Part shown: piece after piece, positions 7,992 through 16,532 of the stretch
Layout of the letters: the number at the start of each line of letters is the position of its first letter
How positions within the stretch are numbered: position 1 is the first letter of the stretch
NCBI RefSeq assembly: GCF_026627445.1
Contig: NZ_JAPNLJ010000033.1
Coordinates: 1-64,000 of the forward strand
From: Streptomyces sp. H27-H1
GTDB taxonomy: Bacteria; Actinomycetota; Actinomycetes; Streptomycetales; Streptomycetaceae
DNA: 64,000 nt
Direction: 5' to 3'
The notes under the pieces: model-generated
Database searches by the model: none
Told to the model about the DNA's origin: nothing
The model's input: only the letters and a program-made list of their open reading frames with translations
Position numbers and translations under genes: made by a program

Positions 7992-9797
7992 ATGCCCACC
8001 TCTTCACCACCGAAAGCCGCTTCACCCAGAAATGGTCCACCGCCCGCCGCCCCGCCCGACGACGTCGACGTGCTCGTCATCGGCTCCGGATTCGGCGGGA
8101 GCGTCACAGCCCTGCGCCTGGCCGAGAAGGGCTACCGCGTCGCCGTCCTGGAGGCCGGCCGCCGCTTCGCGGACGACGACTTCCCCCGTACCTCGTGGCG
8201 CGTGCGCGACTACCTCTTCGCCCCACGCCTCGGCTGTCGAGGCATCCTCCGTATGACCTTGCTGGGCAGGGTCCTGGTGCTCACCGGAGCGGGTGTCGGA
8301 GGCGGCTCCCTCGGCTACGCCAACACCCTCTACGACCCGCCGCCGCCGTTCTACGAGGGAACCCGCTGGGCGTCCATCACCGACTGGCGCACCGAACTCG
8401 CCCCGTACTACGACCAGGCCCGCCGCATGCTCGGTGTCACCCCGAACCCCCGCGTCACCCCCTCCGACCGCGTACTGAAGGACGCTGCGCGGGCTATGGG
8501 ACGCGAAGACACCTTTCGCCCCACCCCCGTGGGCGTTCACTTCGGGCCGCCCGGAACCGCACCCGGAACGACCGTCCCCGACCCGTACTTCGGCGGCGCC
8601 GGGCCTGACCGCAGTGCCTGCTTGCACTGCGGGGCCTGCATGACGGGCTGCCGCCACAACGCCAAGAACACCCTGCCCAAGAACTACCTCGGCCTTGCCG
8701 AAGCCGCCGGCGCGACCGTCATCCCCGAACGCACCGTCACCGACTGCCGCCCGAACGGCGCCGGAACCGGCGCGCACCCCGGCTGGACAATCACCTCCGT
8801 ACGCACCGGACGCGCCCTGCGCCGCGACCCCCGCACCACCACCGCACGGCACGTCGTCTTCGCCGCCGGAGCCCTCGGCACCCAGCGCCTGCTGCACCGG
8901 CTACGCGCCGACGGCGCGCTGCCCCGCCTCTCCCCGCGCCTGGGCCACCTGACCCGGACGAACTCCGAGGCCATCTTGGCCGTGCGCTCCAAGGACCCCG
9001 ACGCAGACTTCACCCACGGCGTGGCCATCACCTCCTCCGTGCAGCTGGACGACGACACCCACGTGGAGCCCGTCCGCTACGGCCCCGGCAGCAACCTCCT
9101 CGCCCTGCTGGGCGCGACGCTGACCGACCCGGTCCCCGGCCGCCCCCGGCTCATGGCCGGTCTCGCCGCGATGGCCGCGAACGCCCGCAGCCTGCCCGCC
9201 CTGCACCGCCCCCGCCGCTGGGCCACCCAGTCGGTGGTCCTGCTGGTCATGCAATCCGTGGACAACTCCCTCACCACCCACCTCCGCCGCGGCCTGCTCG
9301 GGCCCCGCCTGACCAGCCGGCCCGGCGAAGGCGCGCCCAACCCCACCTGGATCCCGGCCGGCCACCGCCTGGCCCGCACCGCTGCCCGGCAAAACGACGC
9401 ACTGGCCTGCGGGACCTGGGGCGACCTGCTCGACATACCCGCCACCGGCCACCTCATCGGCGGCTGCACCATCGCCGCCGACGCCGAGCACGGGGTCGTC
9501 GACCCCTACCACCGCGTCCACGGACACCCCGGGCTGCACATCATCGACGGCTCCACCATCTCGGCCAACCTCGGTGTGAACCCCTCCCTCACCATCACCG
9601 CCCTCGCCGAACGGGCCACAGCCCTGTGGCCCAACCACGGCGACGCCGACCCCCGCCCCCGGCCCGGCGCACGCTACCGCCGGGTGGACCCCGTCCCGCC
9701 GCGCCACCCCGCCGTCCCCGCGCACGCTCCCGCCGCACTGCGCCTGGGCCCCCGACCGCCCGAAGGGCAGGACACCGATGCCGACGTACCCGCCTGA
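7992..9797 (+). CDS. GMC-type FAD oxidoreductase (ChoD-like) with Cys-rich insert
   Basis: The 601-residue protein has an FAD-binding start (VLVIGSGFGGSVTALRLAEKG, about residues 30-50), GAGVGGGSLGYANTLY, a four-Cys segment CLHCGACMTGCRHNAKNTL (about residue 213) as in the mycobacterial ChoD-like branch, and the GMC C-terminal block HIIDGSTISANLGVNPSLTI. It likely oxidises an alcohol, sterol-like or other hydrophobic, at the membrane face. The Pro-rich tail overlaps the next gene by 20 bases. ATG 7992 has GGGAG upstream. It is the first gene of a four-gene operon driven from the TetR-operated promoter at 7869-7926. Confidence 0.85.
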   Translation: MPTSSPPKAASPRNGPPPAAPPDDVDVLVIGSGFGGSVTALRLAEKGYRVAVLEAGRRFADDDFPRTSWRVRDYLFAPRLGCRGILRMTLLGRVLVLTGAGVGGGSLGYANTLYDPPPPFYEGTRWASITDWRTELAPYYDQARRMLGVTPNPRVTPSDRVLKDAARAMGREDTFRPTPVGVHFGPPGTAPGTTVPDPYFGGAGPDRSACLHCGACMTGCRHNAKNTLPKNYLGLAEAAGATVIPERTVTDCRPNGAGTGAHPGWTITSVRTGRALRRDPRTTTARHVVFAAGALGTQRLLHRLRADGALPRLSPRLGHLTRTNSEAILAVRSKDPDADFTHGVAITSSVQLDDDTHVEPVRYGPGSNLLALLGATLTDPVPGRPRLMAGLAAMAANARSLPALHRPRRWATQSVVLLVMQSVDNSLTTHLRRGLLGPRLTSRPGEGAPNPTWIPAGHRLARTAARQNDALACGTWGDLLDIPATGHLIGGCTIAADAEHGVVDPYHRVHGHPGLHIIDGSTISANLGVNPSLTITALAERATALWPNHGDADPRPRPGARYRRVDPVPPRHPAVPAHAPAALRLGPRPPEGQDTDADVPA

Positions 9798-10419
9798 ACC
9801 CTGGCACCTCGCCGGGCAGATGTACCTCTCCCTATGGCCCGTACCGCGCCGCGCCCTGCCGCCCCTGCCGCCGGGAGTGCGGCCCCTCACCCTCGCCGGC
9901 CGGGCCCTGATGGGCGCCGCCTGGGTCCTCTACGAGAACGACAGCGTCCTGCGCTACAACGAGGTCCTCTCGGCGGTCCTGGTCCGCGACGGCCTGCGGC
10001 CGCGGGTCACCATCACCGACATCTGGGTGGACAGCCCCCCGTCGATGGCCGGAGGACGCGAACTGTGGGGGATCCCGAAAGAGCTGGCCGCATTCGACGT
10101 CAGCCGGGACAAGAGCTTTGACGCCTCTGCCCGCACCGGATCCACGGCGCTGTGCACCGCGTCCTTCCGCTCCCTGACCAGCCTCCCGGGGCGGTGGCCG
10201 GTGGCCTACCGCGTCACCCAGCTCCTGGACGGACACCTCAAGACCAGCCCCGTGCGCAGCCGCAGCACCGTAGGCCTGGCCCGCGCGACCTGGCAGATCC
10301 CGCCAGGCAGCCCCCTGCGGCTCCCGGCAGACCGCCCACCGCTGCTCAGCCTCACCCTGCACGACTTCACCCTCACCTTCGGCAGCCCCGCCCCGACCCC
10401 GTCCGCCCGCACCGTCTGA
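9778..10419 (+). CDS. Acetoacetate decarboxylase-family protein
   Basis: The 213-residue product has the ADC-fold signature: ITDIWVDSPPSMAGGRELWGIPKELAAF around residues 75-105. This matches the GRE..G.PKK block that carries the Schiff-base Lys in acetoacetate decarboxylase; the first Lys is kept and the second is Glu, as in many actinobacterial homologues whose true reactions are unknown. It overlaps the upstream GMC gene and has AGGA before the ATG. Placement between an oxidase and an acyl-CoA ligase suggests processing of an oxo- or enol-acid intermediate. Decarboxylase activity is not certain. Confidence 0.78.
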   Translation: MPTYPPEPWHLAGQMYLSLWPVPRRALPPLPPGVRPLTLAGRALMGAAWVLYENDSVLRYNEVLSAVLVRDGLRPRVTITDIWVDSPPSMAGGRELWGIPKELAAFDVSRDKSFDASARTGSTALCTASFRSLTSLPGRWPVAYRVTQLLDGHLKTSPVRSRSTVGLARATWQIPPGSPLRLPADRPPLLSLTLHDFTLTFGSPAPTPSARTV

Positions 10420-10482
10420 GCCGCCTCCCCGCCGGGCCGCCGCAGCCGCGCGGCGGCCCGGCGCCCTTCCCGAGGAGCCCGT

Positions 10483-12276
10483 ATGACACCCACGCCCGAT
10501 CCGCCAGCCACCCTCTGCGAGGCCTTCCAGCGGACCGTTGCCGCCCGGCCACAGGAACCCGCCCTCCTCGCTCTCGCGGGCACCGCGCTGACCTGGGCCC
10601 AGTACGCAGAACGCGTGGCCTCCGTCGCCGCAGCGCTGCGCCACCTCGGTGTCCGCCGGGGCGAGCCGGTTGCCCTGATGCTCACCAACCGGCCCGAGTT
10701 CCACGTGGCCGACTGCGCCGCCCTGCACCTGGGTGCTGTCCCGTTCTCCCTCTACAACAGCCTGCCCGCCGATCAGATACACGACCTGCTCGCCAACACC
10801 GCGGCCCGGCTGGTCGTCACCGAACGCCGCTTCCTGCCGGTACTCCACGCCGCCGCAGCCGGAACCTCAGTCCGGTACCTCGTGACCGTGGACCAGGTTG
10901 ATCAAACACCGGAGGAGGGCGTCCTCACCCTCGAGGAAGCCGAGGCGAGGGCCCCCCGCCCCTTCGAACTCGCTGCCGCCTTGGACTGCGTGGGGCCCGA
11001 CGATCTCGTGACCCTGATCCACACCTCGGGCACCACAGGCCGCCCCAAGGCCGTCGAAATCACCCACCGCGCCATGCTGAGCCAACTCTCGGGCAGCCAG
11101 CAGGTGTTGAAGGTCACCGACCAGGACAGCCACATCTCCTTCCTGCCCGCGGCCCACATCGCCGACCGGTGGGGCTCCCATTACACCAACCTCCTCTGCG
11201 GAACCCGTCTGACCTGCCTGGATGACATCACCCGGCTGTCCGAGGCGCTCGCCCTCGTGCGGCCGACGCTCTTCGGAGCCGTCCCCTCCGTCTGGCAGCG
11301 CATGCGCACCACGCTGGAAGGGGCCCTCGCCGAAGCCGACCCCGGGCTCCGCGCCCTCGCCGAGGAGGCCCTCGCCACCGGACGGCGCCACGCCCCCCGC
11401 CGGTGGAAGGGCGTCCTCACCCAGGCCGAGCGCAAGGAACTCGACGGGGCCGACGCCGTCCTCGCCGAACTGCGTCGCCGCGTCGGTCTTGACCGAGCCC
11501 GGGTCTGTATCACGGGGGCCGCGCCCGCACCTGAAGGTCTCCAGGAGTTCTTTCACGCCCTCGGGCTGCCGCTCACCGACGCCTGGGGAATGTCCGAGCT
11601 CAGCGGTATCGCCCTGATCGCCCCGCCCGGAATGCCGCGGCCCGGCACTGTGGGCCGGCCGGTCCCCGGCGCGGAGATCAGGATCGCCGACGACGGCGAA
11701 CTCCTCGTACGGGCGCCCTTCCTGATGCGCGGATACCGCGGTGAGTCGGAGCTCACCGCGCGGACCATCGACGCGGCAGGCTGGCTGCACACCGGTGACC
11801 TCGCCGCCGTCGACGCCCAAGGAGACATCCGGATCATCGACCGGAAGAAGGACCTCATCATCAATACCGGAGGCCAGAACATGGCCCCCGCCCGCATCGA
11901 AGGGGTCCTGAGGGAATCCACGCCCCTGATCGCCCACGCCGTCGTCATCGGCGACGGCCGACCCTACAACGTCGCCCTCCTGGTCCCCGACCGGGAGGCA
12001 GTCACCGCTTGGGCCAGGCGAACGGGCATCGCAACGGCGGCGCCCTGGGACACCCACGGCGCCGAACTCGCCGCCGCGTTCGCCGGGGCTGTCGCCGACG
12101 CCAACGCACGCCTTTCGCGAGCCGAGCGGATCCGCGTCCACGAGGTGATCGCCGACGAGTGGGCGCCCGGTGGACCGGAGCTCACCGTGACGCTGAAGGT
12201 CCGGCGGGCCGCCGTCACCGGCCGGTACGCCGACCTGGTCGAGACCTTGTACCGGCGCGGGGCGGCGGACCGGTGA
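10483..12276 (+). CDS. Long-chain acyl-CoA synthetase (AMP-forming)
   Basis: The 597-residue ANL-superfamily ligase has the P-loop TSGTTGRPK (residues 181-189), the A5-like DAWGMSELSG, GWLHTGDLAAVD and DRKKDLIINTGGQNMAP, which contain the motifs needed for adenylation and thioesterification. The long form with insertion resembles FadD15-type enzymes acting on medium/long-chain or branched acids. GAGGAG precedes ATG 10483. The last codons overlap the next gene (GTGA). In this setting it could activate an acid from alcohol oxidation by the GMC enzyme; phytenic acid from chlorophyll phytol is one candidate, by inference. Confidence 0.9.
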   Translation: MTPTPDPPATLCEAFQRTVAARPQEPALLALAGTALTWAQYAERVASVAAALRHLGVRRGEPVALMLTNRPEFHVADCAALHLGAVPFSLYNSLPADQIHDLLANTAARLVVTERRFLPVLHAAAAGTSVRYLVTVDQVDQTPEEGVLTLEEAEARAPRPFELAAALDCVGPDDLVTLIHTSGTTGRPKAVEITHRAMLSQLSGSQQVLKVTDQDSHISFLPAAHIADRWGSHYTNLLCGTRLTCLDDITRLSEALALVRPTLFGAVPSVWQRMRTTLEGALAEADPGLRALAEEALATGRRHAPRRWKGVLTQAERKELDGADAVLAELRRRVGLDRARVCITGAAPAPEGLQEFFHALGLPLTDAWGMSELSGIALIAPPGMPRPGTVGRPVPGAEIRIADDGELLVRAPFLMRGYRGESELTARTIDAAGWLHTGDLAAVDAQGDIRIIDRKKDLIINTGGQNMAPARIEGVLRESTPLIAHAVVIGDGRPYNVALLVPDREAVTAWARRTGIATAAPWDTHGAELAAAFAGAVADANARLSRAERIRVHEVIADEWAPGGPELTVTLKVRRAAVTGRYADLVETLYRRGAADR

Positions 12277-12911
12277 TCTCGGCCGGTCTCGCGCTGCTCG
12301 CAGCGTTCCAGATATGCCTCGCCGCGGCCGCCTGGCGCACTGGTGCGGCCGGCCGGCTCACCGGTGTCCTCGGCTATGCCCTGGCCTACGATTCCGCCGT
12401 CGTGGCCGCCGGCGCCATGCTGGGCGAGGGTCGGCTGCTGGAGAGTTTGAGCGCCGGCCGCTTCATCATCCACGTGTTGGGCACACCCCTCGTGCTGCCC
12501 TGCGCCGCCCTCGCCCTGCGGGCCGGCCGCGCCGCCCTCGGCGTGGCTTGGGCCACCGCCGGCGCTCTGGCCGTGCTCGGCGCGGCCACTACCCTGCCGG
12601 GCCTGGATCTGCGGCCCCGCAGCTGGGCCGACACCCTGCGCTATGCGGACGCCGATCCCGACGGATTCCCTGTTGCGGCCGTCCTCGCAATCGTGGTGCT
12701 CCTGCTGATCGGCATCGCCGCGTGGGTGAGCCGGGGAACACCTTGGATAGCGCTTGGCGCTCTCGCCGTGTTCGCTGCCTCGGCCGCCGCCTTCGCGGCG
12801 CCGCCGCTGGGAAACCTTGGCGAAGCGTTCATGCTGGCCGGACTGCTCGTTGGCATGAGGCGGCTGATGGCGCAGCCCAGCGACAGCTGGCGAGTTGTTC
12901 CGCCAGAGTGA
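12273..12911 (+). CDS. Polytopic membrane protein of unknown function
   Basis: The 212-residue hydrophobic protein has about six to seven membrane spans, starting at the extreme N-terminus, with short polar loops (TAGAAGRLTG; LDLRPRSWADTLRYADADPDG). GTG 12273 overlaps the stop of the ligase gene (GTGA), implying translational coupling. No family recognised. It ends the TetR-controlled operon. Confidence 0.7.
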   Translation: MISAGLALLAAFQICLAAAAWRTGAAGRLTGVLGYALAYDSAVVAAGAMLGEGRLLESLSAGRFIIHVLGTPLVLPCAALALRAGRAALGVAWATAGALAVLGAATTLPGLDLRPRSWADTLRYADADPDGFPVAAVLAIVVLLLIGIAAWVSRGTPWIALGALAVFAASAAAFAAPPLGNLGEAFMLAGLLVGMRRLMAQPSDSWRVVPPE

Positions 12912-12936
12912 ACGACGTTTCACTGAAAGAAACGTC
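12912..12936 (+). promoter_or_regulatory. Candidate IclR-type operator (site 2)
   Basis: TGAAC-N3-GTTTC-N7-GAAAC; the last two half-sites extend to a perfect GACGTTTC...GAAACGTC inverted repeat (12914-12921 and 12929-12936). It lies about 85 bases before the secreted hydrolase gene at 13020. Confidence 0.7.
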
Positions 12937-13019
12937 TCGGCTATTGGCGTGTACGTGTCAGCATGCTGAACTGTCGTACAGCGTTTCCCTCTCCGATACC
13001 CCCATAGGAGGGCACTTCC

Positions 13020-13949
13020 GTGTTGCGCAGTCTCATGCGCGCCGTCCCAGCCATCATGCTGGCCGTCGCCGCCACCCTGACCGCCCCCACCGCCCTGGCG
13101 GTCCCCGCCGCCCCCGCCATCGCGGCCGACCCCGCCGCGCCGGGGGCTTACCCCGTCGCCTACGCCGACCTCACCGTCTCCGCCTCCGGCCGTTCCTACA
13201 GCGCCCGCGTCTGGTATCCCGGCACGACCGCCGGCGCCAACGCCCCCGTCGCCCAAGGCCTCCACCCCGGCCTCGCCTTCGGACACGGCTTCTTCCAGGA
13301 CATCTCCAAGTACGAGAGCACCCTGCGCCACTACGCCTCGTGGGGCCTCATCACGGTCACCCCCAAGTCCCAGGGTGGCATCTCACCCAGCCACAGCGGA
13401 TTCGCCGACGACCTCAACGCCGGCCTGACCTGGCTGACCACCCAGAACTCCACCACCGGATCCCGCTTCGCGGGCGCCGTCGACACCAGCCGCTACGCCC
13501 TGTCCGGCCACTCCATGGGCGGCGGCGCGGCCCTGCTCGCCGCATCCCGCAACCCGGCAGTCAAATCCGTCAGCACGCTCGCCGCCGCCGAGACCAACCC
13601 CTCCGCGGTCACGGCCTCCGCCGCCCTCACCATCCCGGCCCAGTACGTCGGCGGCAGCAAGGACACCGTCGCAGGAGTCGACGGCCACCAACGCAAGATG
13701 TACAACGCGAAGCCCGCCCCGACGCAGTTGCGCGTCATCACCGGCGGATTCCATTGCGGCTTCACAGACAGCGGCGACTTCGGCTGCGACAGCGGCTCGG
13801 TCACCCGCGCCGAACAGCAACGCCTCACCCGCGCGGTGACCACCACGTACCTGCTCTACACGCTCGGCCTCGACACCTCCCTCCGGGACCAGGTGTGGGG
13901 CGCCGCCGCGCAGAACCTGCCCGGAGTCGTGTACACGGCAAGGCCCTGA
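13020..13949 (+). CDS. Secreted alpha/beta hydrolase, chlorophyllase-like
   Basis: GTG 13020 with AGGAGG upstream gives a 309-residue protein with a Sec signal peptide (about residues 1-36). The mature part is an alpha/beta hydrolase: an oxyanion-hole region LAFGHGFFQDISKYESTLRH, nucleophile elbow ALSGHSMGGGAALLA, a later acid region GGSKDT and a His region ITGGFHCGF. The pattern of a pro-strand, then 'ASWGLITVTP', then a GHS.GG elbow resembles the chlorophyllase / PET-hydrolase-like branch of dienelactone-type hydrolases. It would act outside the cell on ester bonds. An IclR-type motif precedes it and an MFS gene follows 36 bases later. Confidence 0.8.
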   Translation: MLRSLMRAVPAIMLAVAATLTAPTALAVPAAPAIAADPAAPGAYPVAYADLTVSASGRSYSARVWYPGTTAGANAPVAQGLHPGLAFGHGFFQDISKYESTLRHYASWGLITVTPKSQGGISPSHSGFADDLNAGLTWLTTQNSTTGSRFAGAVDTSRYALSGHSMGGGAALLAASRNPAVKSVSTLAAAETNPSAVTASAALTIPAQYVGGSKDTVAGVDGHQRKMYNAKPAPTQLRVITGGFHCGFTDSGDFGCDSGSVTRAEQQRLTRAVTTTYLLYTLGLDTSLRDQVWGAAAQNLPGVVYTARP

Positions 13950-13985
13950 CCCCACCCCGCTGATCCGCCCGCCCGGAGGAGCACC

Positions 13986-15377
13986 GTGAGCGAAGCCGCC
14001 CCTCATCTCGACCCCGATCGTGAGCTGCGCGCGTTCACCGTGTTCCCCGGGCGGCCCCCGGTCACCGTCCGGCGCGGCGATCCCGCGCCGTTCGGATGGT
14101 GGCCGGCCGTCTGCATCGCCCTCGTCGCGGCGATCGACCGTATCGAGTACAACCTCCTCGCCGGCGCCCTGCCCAAGATCCAGGAGGAGTTCGGCTTCGG
14201 CGACGCCGCCGGCGGCGCCATCGCCACCGCCGGATCGCTCGCCGCCGTGATCCTGCTGCTCCCGGCCGGCCGGCTCGCCGACACCGCCCGCCGCAACTGG
14301 ACCATCGCCGGCGTCGTGGCGGTCTGGTCGCTGCTCACGGTCGGAACCGGGCTGGCCGGCAGCTTTCTCACCCTCTTCACCGTCCGCATGTTCCTCGGGG
14401 CCGCCGGACAGCTCTACAACCCGTCCGCCTCCAGCCTCCTCGCCGACTTCTACCCCGGCCCCGGCCGCACCCGCGCCTTCGGGTACGAGCGCATGGCCTA
14501 TTTCGGTGGCCTGCCCATAGGCGTCATCGCCGGCGGCGCCCTCGCCGAGACCGTCGGCTGGCGCACCGGATTCCTCCTCGTCGCCGTGCCCGGCCTTGTC
14601 GTCGCCGTCCTCGTCCTCACACTGCGCGAACCGGACCGCGGCACCGGCGACCGTCTCACCCTGTGGTACCGGCGGGATGGCGGGGCCCCGGCCCCTCCGG
14701 CCGGTACGGAACGCCGTGCCGACTCCCCGACGCCGCCACCCCTGCGCACCCAGCTACGCGAACTGCTGCGGATCCGCACCCTGCGCACGGTCGTCACCGG
14801 CCTGAGCATCCTCATCTTCGGCCTGGGCGGTCTCTTCTACTGGATGCCCTCCTACTACAACCGCTTCTTCGGCCTGGGCGAGGCCGAGGCCGCCGCCGTG
14901 GCGGGCGGCAGCGGGCTGGTCGGCATCGTCGCGGGGATCGTGACGGGCAGCTGGCTCGGCGACCGCGAACGGGGCCCGCGCAAAGGCCGCCGCATCGCCA
15001 TCGGCGGCGCCGGTCTGCTGTTCGGCACCTTCGCCCTGGCCGGAGCCGTCGCGCTGCCGGTCCTCGTGCCACAGGCCCTGTGCTTCACCCTCGCCAACTT
15101 CGGATTTGCCGCCGCGCTGGCCAACCTCACTGCCGCGAACGCCGACGTCGTCGCGGCCGAGCGCCGGGGTCTCGGCTTCGCCGTCCTGCAACTCCTCGTC
15201 ACCCTCGGCGGATCGCTCGGTCCCTGGCTCATAGGCCTGGCCTCCGACGCCACCGGATCGCTGCGCACGGCCTTCCTGGCGGTGCTGCTGCCCCTGCTCG
15301 TCGGATCCGTGGTCGTCCTGCGCGGCCGGGGCTCCTACGACGCGGACGCGGCTGAGGCGGCCCGCCGCTCGGCCTGA
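13986..15377 (+). CDS. Major facilitator superfamily transporter
   Basis: The 463-residue protein has twelve predicted spans. A long cytoplasmic N-terminus (about 40 residues) precedes TM1 (WWPAVCIALVAAIDRIEYNL), and the A-loop signature is GRLADTARRNW. Acidic/charged residues in TM1 (IDRIEYN) suggest an organic-anion or proton-coupled substrate. A polar central loop lies at about residues 225-260. GGAGG-type SD precedes GTG 13986. Spacing suggests co-transcription with the secreted hydrolase, so it may import a released product. Confidence 0.87.
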   Translation: MSEAAPHLDPDRELRAFTVFPGRPPVTVRRGDPAPFGWWPAVCIALVAAIDRIEYNLLAGALPKIQEEFGFGDAAGGAIATAGSLAAVILLLPAGRLADTARRNWTIAGVVAVWSLLTVGTGLAGSFLTLFTVRMFLGAAGQLYNPSASSLLADFYPGPGRTRAFGYERMAYFGGLPIGVIAGGALAETVGWRTGFLLVAVPGLVVAVLVLTLREPDRGTGDRLTLWYRRDGGAPAPPAGTERRADSPTPPPLRTQLRELLRIRTLRTVVTGLSILIFGLGGLFYWMPSYYNRFFGLGEAEAAAVAGGSGLVGIVAGIVTGSWLGDRERGPRKGRRIAIGGAGLLFGTFALAGAVALPVLVPQALCFTLANFGFAAALANLTAANADVVAAERRGLGFAVLQLLVTLGGSLGPWLIGLASDATGSLRTAFLAVLLPLLVGSVVVLRGRGSYDADAAEAARRSA

Positions 15378-15429
15378 ACCGGAACCGGAACCACCTTCAC
15401 GTGCGGAGGTCTCGCTCAGCTATTTACAG

Positions 15430-15455
15430 GAAGCAATGTTCCGTCTAGAGAAACA
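15430..15455 (+). promoter_or_regulatory. Candidate IclR-type operator (site 3)
   Basis: GAAGC-N3-GTTCC-N7-GAAAC with CTAG in the N7 spacer, just 13 bases before ATG 15468. Confidence 0.68.
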
Positions 15456-15467
15456 AAACTCACGCCA

Positions 15468-16454
15468 ATGACAGCGAAGAAGATCGGATCACTGATGGCA
15501 CACACCCCGCACCGCGCGCCGCGCAGCGTCAGCCGCGCCATCGCGGCAGGCCTGCTCGGATTCGCCCTGCTGACCGCCTCGGGCACCGCGGCCGCCGCCG
15601 AGACCCCCGAGAACCCCACCCCCGTCCCCACGCTCGCCTACACGGCCTCGGTCGGAGCGGACGTGGCCGACGTCTACTACCCCGAGACCGGCAGCCTGCT
15701 TCCGGTCGTGCTGCTCCAGCAGGGCGCCAACGTCGACAAGAGTCACTACGAGGGATACGCCCGCACCGTCGCGGCGTTCGGCTTCGTCGTGGTGGTGCCC
15801 AATCACCTCCGGTCCGTGTTCGGCGTCCCCGGCCTGTGGGCCTCAGCCGACCAGGGCCTGACCACCGTCGCCTGGTCGAAGGCCGAGAACGCCCGGGCCG
15901 GCAGCCCCCTCGCCGGCCGAATGGAGCCGACGACCTTCGCACTCCTCGGCCACTCCTTCGGCGGCGCCGCGGGTGTCGCCACCGTCCAGGGCCAGTGCGC
16001 GCCGCCGTTCTGCTTCGGCCTCCCGCCGGGCGCGGTCAAGCCCGCCGAACTCAAGGCGGCCGCCTTCTTCGGCACCAACAACGCCCCGCCCGGCGGCGGT
16101 CCGGTCGCCCCGGTCAACAACACCGTACCGGTGGCGCTGATCCAGGGCTCCGCCGACGGCGTGGCCGCCCCCGCGGCCGCGCAGGCCACGTACGAGGCCC
16201 TCCTGGGCAAGCCGAAGGCGCTCGTCACCGTGGCCGGCGTCAATCACTACGGCATCACCAACGTGCAGAACCCGCCCGGCGCCGCCCCCGATCCCTCGGC
16301 CCAGTCCATCGACCAGATCGACGGTATCCGTACGTCGGCCCGCTGGGCGGCGCTGTTCCTGAAGGCCTCGCTGGGCGACGCCTTCGCCCGCTCCTACGTC
16401 CGCTACTGGGGGGACGCCGCGGACCCCGCGGTCACCGTCCAGCAGGCCTACTGA
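15468..16454 (+). CDS. Secreted chlorophyllase-like alpha/beta hydrolase
   Basis: The 328-residue protein has a signal peptide (hydrophobic AAGLLGFALLTASGTAAAAE). The mature region closely follows cyanobacterial and algal chlorophyllases: DVYYPETGSLLPVVLLQQGA, VDKSHYEGYA, FGFVVVVPNHLRS and the elbow LLGHSFGGAAG. A long acid/His segment (IQGSADG; VAGVNHYGI) completes the triad. The predicted reaction is hydrolysis of the phytyl ester of chlorophyll or pheophytin outside the cell; this is inferred from resemblance. An in-frame ATG at 15495 is an alternative start. It stands alone between an operator (site 3) and a strong bidirectional terminator. Confidence 0.82.
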   Translation: MTAKKIGSLMAHTPHRAPRSVSRAIAAGLLGFALLTASGTAAAAETPENPTPVPTLAYTASVGADVADVYYPETGSLLPVVLLQQGANVDKSHYEGYARTVAAFGFVVVVPNHLRSVFGVPGLWASADQGLTTVAWSKAENARAGSPLAGRMEPTTFALLGHSFGGAAGVATVQGQCAPPFCFGLPPGAVKPAELKAAAFFGTNNAPPGGGPVAPVNNTVPVALIQGSADGVAAPAAAQATYEALLGKPKALVTVAGVNHYGITNVQNPPGAAPDPSAQSIDQIDGIRTSARWAALFLKASLGDAFARSYVRYWGDAADPAVTVQQAY

Positions 16455-16460
16455 GCCCCA

Positions 16461-16524
16461 CCGCACGCCAAGAGGCGGCGTCCGCCCGGTCCACCGCCGG
16501 CGGGCGCCGCCTCTTGGCGTGCGG
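16461..16524. terminator. Perfect 20-bp stem, bidirectional terminator
   Basis: CCGCACGCCAAGAGGCGGCG (16461-16480) pairs perfectly with 16505-16524. It separates the convergent hydrolase and aldehyde dehydrogenase genes; an inner CGCCCG/CGGGCG stem adds to the structure. Confidence 0.8.
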
Positions 16525-16532
16525 GGCGCGGC